Shown in pieces: positions 8,565-17,200 of a stretch of DNA of 64,000 bases. Each line of letters opens with the position of its first letter. Within the stretch, counting starts at the first letter, position 1. Both the position numbers and the translations under genes were made by a program. This DNA comes from Parasphingorhabdus sp. Its GTDB lineage: Bacteria > Pseudomonadota > Alphaproteobacteria > Sphingomonadales > Sphingomonadaceae. Below the pieces are notes generated by a model that was not told the DNA's origin, did not search any database, and saw only the letters and a program-made list of their open reading frames with translations. The stretch is taken from NCBI GenBank assembly GCA_030373505.1, contig JAUCYS010000011.1:44214-108213 (forward strand), in the 5' to 3' direction.

Positions 8565-9574
8565 ACATGATAGAGGCGATCAATAACGCCCTCGATACGA
8601 TGCTGCAGCGTGACGACAATGTCGTGATTATGGGCGAGGACGTCGGCTATTTCGGCGGCGTATTTCGCGCCACGGCTGGTCTTCAGGAAAAATATGGCAA
8701 GACCCGCTGCTTTGATACCCCGATTTCGGAATGTGGCATTATCGGCGCGGCCGTGGGCATGTGTGCCTATGGCCTGCGGCCGGTGCCGGAAATCCAGTTT
8801 GCCGACTATATCTATCCGGGCATGGACCAGCTGATCTCCGAAGCGGCGCGGCTGCGCTATCGTTCGGCCGGCGAGTTTACCGCTCCGCTGACGGTTCGAT
8901 CGCCAGTGGGCGGCGGGATTTTTGGCGGGCAGACGCACAGCCAGTCGCCCGAAGCCATGTTCACCCATGTGTCCGGCCTGAAGACGGTGATCCCGTCGAC
9001 CCCTTATGATGCCAAGGGCTTGCTGATCGCCTCGATCGAGGACAATGATCCGGTGCTCTTCCTGGAGCCGAAGCGCATCTACAATGGCCCGTTTACCGGC
9101 TATTATGACAATCCGGTGGCGCCATGGTCGAAATTTGCCGAGGCCGAAGTGCCCGAGGGCCATTATACCGTGCCGCTGGGCAAGGCCAAGATCGTGCGCG
9201 AGGGCGATGCGGTGACGGTTCTGACCTATGGCACGATGGTGCATGTCGCCAAGGCGGTGGTCGAGGAGCATGGCATAAACGCGGAGGTCATCGATCTGCG
9301 CACTCTGGTGCCCGTGGATATTGAAACGATTGAAAAGTCAGTCAAAAAGACCGGCCGCTGCATGATCGTGCACGAGGCGACCCGGACCAGCGGCTTTGGC
9401 GCAGAGCTTTCGGCGCTGGTGCAGGAACGCTGTTTCTATCATCTGGAAGCGCCAATCGAGCGGGTGACCGGATTTGACACGCCCTATCCGCACAGCCTGG
9501 AATGGGCCTATTTCCCGGGGCCGGTCAGGATCGGGGAAGCGCTGGAAAAAATTGTCAGGGATCTGAAATCATGA
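8552..9574 (+). CDS. bkdA2: Branched-chain 2-oxoacid dehydrogenase E1, beta subunit
   Basis: Transketolase-like beta subunit of 340 residues completing the alpha2-beta2 E1. Seen: the start region MNMIEAINNALD, GEDVGYFGGVFRAT, PEIQFADYIYPG, RSPVGGGIFGGQTHSQSPE and the C-terminal domain with VLTYGTMVHVA and VIDLRTLVPVD. These are hallmarks of the BCKDH/PDH beta family. The first codons overlap the end of E1 alpha, and its TGA overlaps the ATG of E2. Confidence 0.92.
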   Translation: MAVMNMIEAINNALDTMLQRDDNVVIMGEDVGYFGGVFRATAGLQEKYGKTRCFDTPISECGIIGAAVGMCAYGLRPVPEIQFADYIYPGMDQLISEAARLRYRSAGEFTAPLTVRSPVGGGIFGGQTHSQSPEAMFTHVSGLKTVIPSTPYDAKGLLIASIEDNDPVLFLEPKRIYNGPFTGYYDNPVAPWSKFAEAEVPEGHYTVPLGKAKIVREGDAVTVLTYGTMVHVAKAVVEEHGINAEVIDLRTLVPVDIETIEKSVKKTGRCMIVHEATRTSGFGAELSALVQERCFYHLEAPIERVTGFDTPYPHSLEWAYFPGPVRIGEALEKIVRDLKS

Positions 9575-10884
9575 GCAAATATATATTCAACCTGCCTGAC
9601 ATTGGCGAAGGTATTGCCGAGGCGGAAATCGTCAAATGGCATGTCAAAGTTGGCGATGTTGTCGCGGAAGATGACCAGCTGGCCGATGTGATGACCGACA
9701 AGGCGACGGTCGAGATGGAAGCGCCGGTTTCCGGCACGATCACGGCGATCGCTGGCGAGGAAGGGGATATTCTCTCGATCGGTTCGATGCTGGTCGAGAT
9801 CGAGGTCGAGGGGGATGTCGATCTTGAGGAACTGGAAGAACTGGAAGCATCTGACGGGAACAGCGACAAGCCCGAGCCTGCCGCAGCGAAGTCGGTTCAA
9901 GATACTGAAATAAAAGAAAAAAAGCCGAAAGAAAGCGCCCCTTCTGAAGCTCAGAAAGAGTCTGAAGAATCGCCTGCAACAGATACAGAAGAAGCGGACG
10001 CCAAGCCGTCGGATGAGGGACGCCAGAAGGTGCTGGCGACGCCGGCGGTGCGCAAGCGTGCGGCCGATCTCGGCGTCGATCTCAGCCAGGTAAAGGCGCA
10101 GGGCGACCATATCCGGCACAGCGATCTTGATGCCTATCTCAACTATGGTTCGGGGCAGGGCTACCGGCCCTCCGGCGGTTCGCAAAAACGTACCAACGAA
10201 GTGATCAAGGTGATCGGCATGCGGCGCAAGATTGCGCAGAATATGGCGGAATCGAAGCGGAATATTCCGCATTTTTCCTATGTCGACGAAATCGACATGA
10301 CCGAGATCGAGGATATGCGCGCCGATCTCAACAGCAACCGCGGCAATCGTCCGAAACTGACCATTTTGCCGCTGATCATTGCCGCAATCTGCAAATCCTT
10401 GCCCGATTTTCCCATGTTGAATGCCACTTTTGACGATGAAGCGGGCGTGGTCACACGGCACGGTGCGGTGCATCTGGGCATGGCGACACAGACCGACCAG
10501 GGGCTGATGGTGCCGGTGCTGAAGAATGCGCAGGATATGAATATCTGGCAGCTGGCGGCGGAGATCGGGCGGCTGGCCGCTTCGGCTCGCGACGGTTCGG
10601 CGAAAGCGGCGGACCTGTCGGGATCGACGCTGACCCTGACCTCGCTGGGACCATTGGGCGGGATCGCGACGACTCCAGTCATCAACCGGCCGGAAGTGGC
10701 AATCATCGGGCCGAACAAGATTGTCGAGCGGCCAGTGATCATCGATGGCGAGATTCACGCGCGCAAGCTGATGAACCTGTCGATCTCCTGCGATCACCGG
10801 GTGGTCGACGGCTATGATGCCGCCAGCTATGTGCAGGCGCTGAAGCATTTTCTGGAAACGCCGGTGCTGCTGTTCGCGGAGTGA
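9571..10884 (+). CDS. bkdB: Lipoamide acyltransferase E2 of branched-chain 2-oxoacid dehydrogenase
   Basis: E2 core of 437 residues. One lipoyl domain (1-80) with lipoylated lysine K44 in MTDKATVEME, a long acidic/lysine linker, a peripheral-subunit-binding domain (about 147-185, ATPAVRKRAADLGVD), and the acyltransferase domain ending with the active-site SCDHRVVDGYDAA. The ATG at 9571 overlaps the preceding TGA. No E3 (lipoamide dehydrogenase) follows, so E3 must be encoded elsewhere. The stretch 10885-11004 after it holds no supported gene. Confidence 0.92.
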   Translation: MSKYIFNLPDIGEGIAEAEIVKWHVKVGDVVAEDDQLADVMTDKATVEMEAPVSGTITAIAGEEGDILSIGSMLVEIEVEGDVDLEELEELEASDGNSDKPEPAAAKSVQDTEIKEKKPKESAPSEAQKESEESPATDTEEADAKPSDEGRQKVLATPAVRKRAADLGVDLSQVKAQGDHIRHSDLDAYLNYGSGQGYRPSGGSQKRTNEVIKVIGMRRKIAQNMAESKRNIPHFSYVDEIDMTEIEDMRADLNSNRGNRPKLTILPLIIAAICKSLPDFPMLNATFDDEAGVVTRHGAVHLGMATQTDQGLMVPVLKNAQDMNIWQLAAEIGRLAASARDGSAKAADLSGSTLTLTSLGPLGGIATTPVINRPEVAIIGPNKIVERPVIIDGEIHARKLMNLSISCDHRVVDGYDAASYVQALKHFLETPVLLFAE

Positions 10885-11004
10885 TTGGCCGAAACATTCG
10901 CGCTGGCTGATCTTTCTGCTCATCAACTCATGGTGCAAGCAGACCGTGCTGCTCGCCGCTGCTTTGCCACTGGGACACGACGGCTCTACGTTACTGAAAC
11001 AGGG

Positions 11005-12099
11005 TTAACAGGGAACGCTTCCGCGCGCCTGGTCAATTGCGGTCTGAATTGCGGCATCGCCACTATCTAGATCAGCCTTGTAAATCTCGAAATAGCGTGC
11101 ACCGACTGCCCTTCCTGCGCAGACGGCACTGGACAATGTCCCCTGCATGCGGTTGGCTGTATCTCCGGTCTTTGCGAAAATGGTCTGGAACAGCAATGGG
11201 CGGCTACGCAAGCTGTCCGTAACCAGGTCATATCGTTGACTGCCGAGTGCATTGAGATCAGCGGCAAAAACCGCGCCGTTGGGTAATTGTGTCATCAGGT
11301 CAGAATAAAACGCGCTACCGTCGTTGTCCGGCATGCAAATTTGAGCGACCGGGGCAGATATCACGACCGTGGTTGCGGGAAATGCGGCCAGAGTTGCATT
11401 GGCGGTTGTCTCCCAGGCGTTCAGATAGCTCGTTCGGTCATAGGCAACGGACGTTGCGCCGGATCCGAGCGTAGCACCGCTGCATGCCACCAGAGACATT
11501 TCCGACACCGGCGCACCAGTCGATACAGCGCGGATCAGCGCCGTCTGTCCGCGTCCAGAGACATGACTTGCGAGCTGCGACATCAACCGACCGTATCGAT
11601 CAAGGAAGATGCTGTCCCAAGGCACCGGATCGGTGATCGTGCCACCGAGAATGCTGGTTCCTGAATAAGTGCGCGCACCGGCCGTTGTAAGCCAGGTCGG
11701 CCAGGCGCCATCGCTGACGCCGATATGGATCGTGACCCGCTTGTCGGCCGCGGCTGCCAAATCCAATATTGTGTCAAGTCTCGACCAGTCGAAGCCACCT
11801 TCGCTGGGTTCTATGGAGCTCCAGATGTCGCGCCATGCCACGCCGTCCACGTCGGTTTTGGCAAGGTAAGCCTGCACCGTCGCGCTGGAATCTCCAGGGT
11901 CGGCCAGAACAAAGACTTCGCCGGCTGCGCCCGGGGTCGGAGTTGGCGTCGGCGTCGGCGTTGGCGTTGGAGTTGGGGACGGAGTTGATGGAGGCAATAT
12001 TATCGATGCAGGTGTGGGCGCTGGGCTCGCCGATGGCCCACCACAAGCACTGCAGGCAAGACCGAGCGCAAAAGCCGGTGTGCTGTATATTATACGCAT
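11005..12099 (-). CDS. Putative lipoprotein, glycosidase-like barrel with a PT linker
   Basis: A 364-residue exported protein. The N terminus MRIIYSTPAFALGLACSAC has a lipobox-like LACSAC, so outer-membrane anchoring is likely. A Pro/Thr repeat linker follows (about residues 38-56). The rest resembles a TIM-barrel glycoside-hydrolase fold: FDWSRLDTILDLAA, RVTIHIGVSDGAWP and PVPWDSIFLDRYGRLM are typical strand-helix pieces. No catalytic acid pair can be assigned with confidence and the substrate is unknown. The ATG follows GGGAGA. The 139-bp gap to the MAPEG gene upstream shows no gene. Confidence 0.6.
   Translation of the reverse strand: MRIIYSTPAFALGLACSACGGPSASPAPTPASIILPPSTPSPTPTPTPTPTPTPTPGAAGEVFVLADPGDSSATVQAYLAKTDVDGVAWRDIWSSIEPSEGGFDWSRLDTILDLAAAADKRVTIHIGVSDGAWPTWLTTAGARTYSGTSILGGTITDPVPWDSIFLDRYGRLMSQLASHVSGRGQTALIRAVSTGAPVSEMSLVACSGATLGSGATSVAYDRTSYLNAWETTANATLAAFPATTVVISAPVAQICMPDNDGSAFYSDLMTQLPNGAVFAADLNALGSQRYDLVTDSLRSRPLLFQTIFAKTGDTANRMQGTLSSAVCAGRAVGARYFEIYKADLDSGDAAIQTAIDQARGSVPC
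11933..11989. repeat. Hexanucleotide-type simple repeat coding the Pro-Thr linker
   Basis: GTTGGC/GTCGGC units repeat about eight times on the plus strand, encoding alternating Thr-Pro on the minus strand. It is likely to vary in length by slippage. Confidence 0.8.
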
Positions 12100-12238
12100 G
12101 TAATCATTCTCCCTCAGTACCGATCTATATCGCCTGACCTCGTGTCACCACGTGAGAGGTCGGTTCAAATCCATCACTGCATTCGGCTTCGTCATTGGTC
12201 GGGCTCATCGTACTTTAACGAAGTTAGCAAATTTTACA

Positions 12239-12649
12239 TTATGTCGCGCGCAGGATCGCGAACCCCAGGGCTATCTGGCTCGCGAAGCCGACAAGAAATG
12301 TGGCGGTCCGGAACGGGATCGGCAGCCCGGAGATCGTTACGAGCGCATGCGCGAGCCGTGCGAAGAAATAGACGGAACAGGCTGTGGCCGCCATCATGTT
12401 CGCGCCTACGATATGGGCGGAAAGGGCCAACGGTGCGAAGATCACGAGATTTTCGACGGCATTGACATGTGCCTGTACGGTACGAACGGCCCAGGGGGCG
12501 CGTGGAAGTGGATCGGGTAGCGGAAACAACGCCCAGCTCGGCAGCCCGAGTTCACGAACGCGATTGGCAACATAGGGAATCCACAGGATTCCCGTCAGAG
12601 CGGTAGTGGCGACAAGCCAGAAGAGTTCTGGTGTTTCGTGGATCGACAT
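12239..12649 (-). CDS. MAPEG family membrane protein
   Basis: A 136-residue protein with four predicted membrane helices. It matches bacterial MAPEG proteins (membrane-associated eicosanoid/glutathione metabolism) in the conserved VQAHVNAVENLVIFAPLAL block (about 58-76) and YFFARLAHALVTISG (about 94-108). The glutathione-binding arginine/asparagine/glutamate region (AHVNAVENL, FARLAH) is kept, but substrates of bacterial members are mostly unknown. It starts 22 bp after the HD-domain gene on the same strand, so the two probably form an operon opposite the tetR gene. Confidence 0.8.
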   Translation of the reverse strand: MSIHETPELFWLVATTALTGILWIPYVANRVRELGLPSWALFPLPDPLPRAPWAVRTVQAHVNAVENLVIFAPLALSAHIVGANMMAATACSVYFFARLAHALVTISGLPIPFRTATFLVGFASQIALGFAILRAT

Positions 12650-12671
12650 GAGCTTTGCTTGTCCTAGTTGG

Positions 12672-13325
12672 TTATTCTTGGAACGGTGCGGTTTTCACGA
12701 GGCAGGCGAAGCTCGGGCATTGGCAGTCCGGCACATGTTTGTTTGCCGTCTCGCTAAGCCAAGTCATGGTCGCACTCTGCGGAGCATCGGTGAGGGTCTC
12801 GACCAAGGTGGCGAAGAAGGCGTTCTTGAAATCGTGTCGTGGTAGCGCTTCGATTGTCTCTGCGACAAGAGATGGTGGCAGAGCGTCAAGTCCCATTCCC
12901 AGCACATCGACACCCGCACCGATGTGGACGAGGGCAATTTCCGGCCTTTTGCGGGTGGCGATCCCGATTGAAGTGTGAAGCGCGATAGCGTCCCAGACAA
13001 TCTCGCGACGTTCGGAGTCTATGCCCTCATCCTTCAGAAAGGCGTCCGCCGCGTCAGCGCCAGCGACCTCGAAGCGATCACTGGAACGGAACCCGGTCGT
13101 GAGGCCCAGGTCGTGGAGAATGGCACCGAGGAAAAAAAGTTCTTCATCATAGCGCAAACCTTGCCTTTCACCGACAAGGGCACCGAAGACGAAAGTTCGG
13201 AGTACATGGGTGCTCAGTACCTTTGGCGACGCCCGAAACACAAGATCAACCGCCTTGCGCGTCAGAGCACTGTCGGGGAGCCGGATGCCGGCGATTTCGC
13301 GCGGTAGATGTATATCTGAGATCAC
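12672..13325 (-). CDS. HD-domain metal-dependent hydrolase
   Basis: A 217-residue protein with an HD fold. STHVLRTFVFG (about 38-48) supplies the first histidine, LGAILHDLGLT (67-77) the HD pair, and IALHTSIGIA (about 115) the next histidine. Spacing resembles small HD hydrolases such as the cyanamide hydratase-like group; the substrate cannot be inferred. The start is GTG, preceded by GGGAG at proper distance. It is divergent from a TetR regulator and upstream of a MAPEG gene, suggesting a small inducible detoxification-type unit. Confidence 0.7.
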   Translation of the reverse strand: MISDIHLPREIAGIRLPDSALTRKAVDLVFRASPKVLSTHVLRTFVFGALVGERQGLRYDEELFFLGAILHDLGLTTGFRSSDRFEVAGADAADAFLKDEGIDSERREIVWDAIALHTSIGIATRKRPEIALVHIGAGVDVLGMGLDALPPSLVAETIEALPRHDFKNAFFATLVETLTDAPQSATMTWLSETANKHVPDCQCPSFACLVKTAPFQE

Positions 13326-13347
13326 AATTTAGCTCCCTGGTTCCCGA

Positions 13348-13383
13348 GTTTTGTCTCGCCAAAGCTCGTCTTGTTTTGTACAA
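13348..13383. promoter_or_regulatory. Candidate TetR operator in the divergent intergenic region
   Basis: GTTTTGT occurs twice, 25 bp apart (13348-13354 and 13373-13379), and the second copy runs into the palindrome TTGTACAA (13376-13383). The region separates the HD gene from the divergent TetR gene. Symmetry and position suggest autoregulation; this is inference. Confidence 0.3.
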
Positions 13384-13415
13384 TGCTGCATATAACCTTC
13401 GGAGGCAAGAGTTTT

Positions 13416-14033
13416 ATGCAAGATCGCACAAAAAAAGCTAATAAAGGCGGTCGCCCGCGAAAATTTGATGAAGACGAGGTGCTGATACAAATGCAGCGTC
13501 AGCTTTGGACAACCGGCCTTTCCGGCATCTCACTGGATGGCATCGCCCGCTCCGCCGGACTCAATAGACCGAGCCTCGCGGCGGCCTTTGGGAGCAAAGA
13601 TGCGATCTACGGCCGTGCAGCGAGGCAATATGCAGCCATGATGGATGATTGCCTCAGCCGGGCGCTCGACATTGACAATCTCCATGTCGCCCTTCGCAAG
13701 GCGTTCGACGTGGCAATCGGCATTTACACGGATGCCGGACCGGATGGATGCTTCGTAATCTGCACGGCTCCAGCCGAAGCTCTGACCAATCCGGTCTGTC
13801 GCGACATTCTGGACCTGTCCATTGAAGCGATTGACGCCTTGTTCCTGAAACGCCTGGAAAGAGAACAGGCGCGAGTGCAATCAAGCCATGGTGATCTTCC
13901 AGCTCTGGCAGGCATGCTTGGTTCTACACTGCATAGCATCGCACTTCGCGCTCGGGCTGGATGGAGCCCTGACAGGCTACGATCCTTCGCTGCTGGTACG
14001 GTGGATCATGTGGTAAAGGATCTTGTTGGATGA
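13416..14033 (+). CDS. TetR/AcrR family transcriptional regulator
   Basis: A 205-residue repressor. The basic N terminus (KKANKGGRPRKFDEDEVL) leads into a helix-turn-helix at about 35-60 (ISLDGIARSAGLNRPSLAAAF) followed by GSKDAIYGRAARQY. The C-terminal helical domain contains GPDGCFVICTAPAEA, as in the TetR_C regulators that often control detoxification genes. ATG at 13416 follows GGAGG. It probably controls itself and the divergent HD-MAPEG pair. The following 14034-14245 carries no convincing gene. Confidence 0.85.
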   Translation: MQDRTKKANKGGRPRKFDEDEVLIQMQRQLWTTGLSGISLDGIARSAGLNRPSLAAAFGSKDAIYGRAARQYAAMMDDCLSRALDIDNLHVALRKAFDVAIGIYTDAGPDGCFVICTAPAEALTNPVCRDILDLSIEAIDALFLKRLEREQARVQSSHGDLPALAGMLGSTLHSIALRARAGWSPDRLRSFAAGTVDHVVKDLVG

Positions 14034-14245
14034 CCATATGCGTACGCACAGATCCGCACGGCCCGTTTTCAGCCGCCCTGGGTCACCGCCTCATCAAGGC
14101 GCGGCTTGAGGCGAGCTGCACGGGGCGGGATAATTGTCATTGCGCTTGTCGTATCTTATGGCAAGGGCACGCAAATTATCGGCATCATAGGGTTATCCTG
14201 CACTCCGCTGGAGCGTGACTGGAATGCCATTACCCGGCCTGTGAG

Positions 14246-17200
14246 CTAGAGCCCCAGGTTGCCGAGCGACTGCTGGTCGAATTTCAGGCGGAAGGTGATG
14301 AACGGGCCGTCGCGGGTGTAGCGGCTTTCCTCGAAGTCGCGGTCGGCGAAGCCGACGACATTATAGCCGATCGAAATATAGGCATTTTTGAACGGCGTGA
14401 TGCCGACCGTCGGTCCGCCGCTATAGGCGATGCTGTCGAAATTCTTGCCGATGCGGGCGGTGCCCTGGGCACCGATATCCAGCGTGTCGGACAGGTCGAA
14501 CTTGACGTCGGCACCGACGACATTGCTCCAGCCCTCGACATCATCTTCGCCGAACCGGTCGAACACATAGCGGCTGCCCCAGAAGAAACTATATTCGCCG
14601 GCCTGAGTGAACAGCCCGTCCTTCGCATCCACTGGCGTATAGTTGACGCTGAGGCTGTTGATGATTCGCCGCGAGGTAACGTCGCCACTGACCAGCAGCG
14701 GTGCGCCGCCGATCGGGCCGGTGGCTCCGGCGACGGCGTTGCGCACGCGGTCTTCCCGCAATTCCAGCTTTTGCAGCCAGGACCATTGGCTGTCGGCGGG
14801 GCGATGGGCCCAGCTTGCTTCGGCCTCGATCACGCGGGTGCTGACGCCGCTCTGGTCTTCGGCAATGAACAGGTTGGCGAGCGCGCCGAGCGCGCTGCCT
14901 TCACCGATTTGCTTGAGCAGCGCAGTGGTCAGCCCGTAACGGGTGCTGGTATCGCCATCGCGATATTCCGCCCGGCTGGTCCAGCTCCAGTCCGCATTGC
15001 GGTAGGTGGCGCCAGCGGTGATCGCGATAAAATCTTCGGTGAGTGTCGCGCCATTGCCCAGAAAACCGCCCGATGCGACCGGCTGCTGATCGTTGATGAC
15101 ATCGCTGCGGTCAAAGCCGCCGAGCGTTTCGTTGCCATCCAGCGAGAAATCGACCGTCCATTTGTCGCCGATCGGAATGCTCTGGGTCAGGCCGTAGGCG
15201 GCAAAGGTGCGGGGGCCATATTCGGTAATTTCCTGCTGGTTCATGCTGCTGACGATGCGCGCGCCATCCCAGGGGCTGACGTCGACACCGATCCGGGCGG
15301 TGCGGGCATCGATATTTTCGCCGTCGGCGATTTCATAGGTACCGATGATCTTGATATCCTCGGTCACCGCATAGCGAGCGGAGACGCTGTGCCGGGCAGG
15401 GAAGTCGATGCTTTCGTCCTGGCCGCCCAGAGCTAATTCGGTTTGGGCATCCAGTTCCAGCTTGCCGTCAAACAGCCGCTGGGTCGCGCCGAGGCGGACG
15501 AGAGTGGACTGGTTGACCGTGCCATCGGACAGCCGGTCATTGGCATAGACCATGCCGGCGCGGAAGGATGTCCCGTCGGTGCGATATTCCAGTTCGGCCG
15601 TCCCGGCGCGGCGGCGCGCGTCGGTCGCGAGGAAATTTTCCTGATAGCTGGTGACAGCGAGCGAGAGATTTTCGCGGATGCGGACCCGGCCGTCGATGCC
15701 GAATTTGCGGGTGCCATTTTCCGCCGCGTTGACCTGCCCCAGGCCATAGCCCGAGGCCTGGCGGCGGACATAGGCCAGCAGATCGAATTTCGACCCGTGA
15801 TGTTCTGCCTCTACCAGCCAGGCGGTCGCCGCCTGTCCGGAAGTGGTCGCCGTCGCGACTTTCGCCTGATTATCAGTGACGGCCAGCTCGGCGCGTATTT
15901 CGGTCCTGAGGTCCGGCTGATAGCGGACGTCTACCCCGAGCATCTCGGTTTTCACGCTTTGATCCTCGTCATGAACCGCCGTCGCGCCGATCTTGATCCT
16001 CTGGTCAGCGCTCTGATAGGTGGCCCGTCCTCCGGCATTCAGATTGCGGTCGCCGACGCCCAGAACTTCATATTCGGCGATAATGAACTGGGGATCCAGA
16101 CCGCTGCTGCGGCTGAGGATTGGCTCGCGGAACCGGAGCGTGCCGGCGAGATAGTCGATATCATAGTCGATATGCCGGGTCAGCTGCCGGGTCTGGACGA
16201 TCCGGTCGGAGCGGAAGCGATCGCGCGTTTCCAGCCTGATCCGCTCGCTGTTGGCGAGAATATCGCGGGTGGACAGGGCATAGGGGCCGGAAAGGCCATT
16301 GCCCTGGATTTCCTCGCGGCGGAACCGGTTGGGCGAGTCCGCGCCAAAGGCATTGAGATGCACCTGGTCGCTGCGATATTCCGCCTTGATGCCGTTGAAG
16401 GCGCGCTGGTAGCGGGCCAGAACCGGTTCATCGATCCCGGTCTCATAATCGCCGAACAGCGCATAAAATTGCGGTCTTTCGAGCTTGAGATAGAGGCGCC
16501 GGACGGAAGCGGCGTCATAGCGCTGTTCGCTGCGATCGGCATAGACGGTATAATAGCGACGCGGATCGATGACGCCCTGAAAGCGGGTTTCGTCTTCTTG
16601 CTTGTCGCTGTCATAGGCCAGCGTCATCAGCCATTTGCCGGTCACCCGGCCCTTGGCATAAAGCGCGACCCGGCCATCGACATTGATATTGTCTTCCTCG
16701 TCGACCAGATCTTCCAGCCGCTCGCCCAGCGTGTTGAAGCCAATGGTTCCGGCGGCAAAGCCGACCACCGTCCAGGGCCGTGCGCCGGGATCAAGCCAGG
16801 TCGCGATCCGCTGGGTCCGTTCGACCTCGCCATCGCGAAACGGAAAGGAGATGCTGAGCGAGCCGGAAGCAGTGGTCGGTGCCAGTTCGATATAGGCGAT
16901 GCCCTCTTCACCCTCGACCCGCCAGACCGGCTTGCCGCGTTCCAGACCGGCGAGCTGATTGGCCTGCTGGGCGTCGATTTCGATCGCCGGGGCATAGGGT
17001 GCGGGAACCGAGAAGTCGCCGACCATGCCATGGCGGGCCGGTTTGCCGTCCCGGTCGGTCAGCCGGACCGCGATCACCGGTCGGGTGACGCCGTCGGCAA
17101 CAAGAATGGAGCGGTCCCTGAGCAGCTCGGCGTGGAGCGGGCTGCCGGCATAATGTATCTTGCGTTCGAGTTGCTGGACCAGCTTTCCGTCGGCATCGAG

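Noticed and set aside
7290..10884. Pyruvate dehydrogenase complex
   Set aside because: The separate alpha and beta E1 genes with the BCKDH-type N-terminal extension of E1 alpha favour a branched-chain substrate.
10885..11070. 61-codon plus-strand frame after bkdB starting at TTG
   Set aside because: No ribosome-binding site, and it runs into the convergent lipoprotein gene.
11933..11989. Possible CRISPR-like or satellite array
   Set aside because: The units are six bases without spacers and encode a Thr-Pro linker in frame; it is a simple coding repeat.
14030..14218. 62-codon frame after the TetR gene, overlapping its stop
   Set aside because: No similarity, no hydrophobic or helical pattern, and odd codon use; likely chance.
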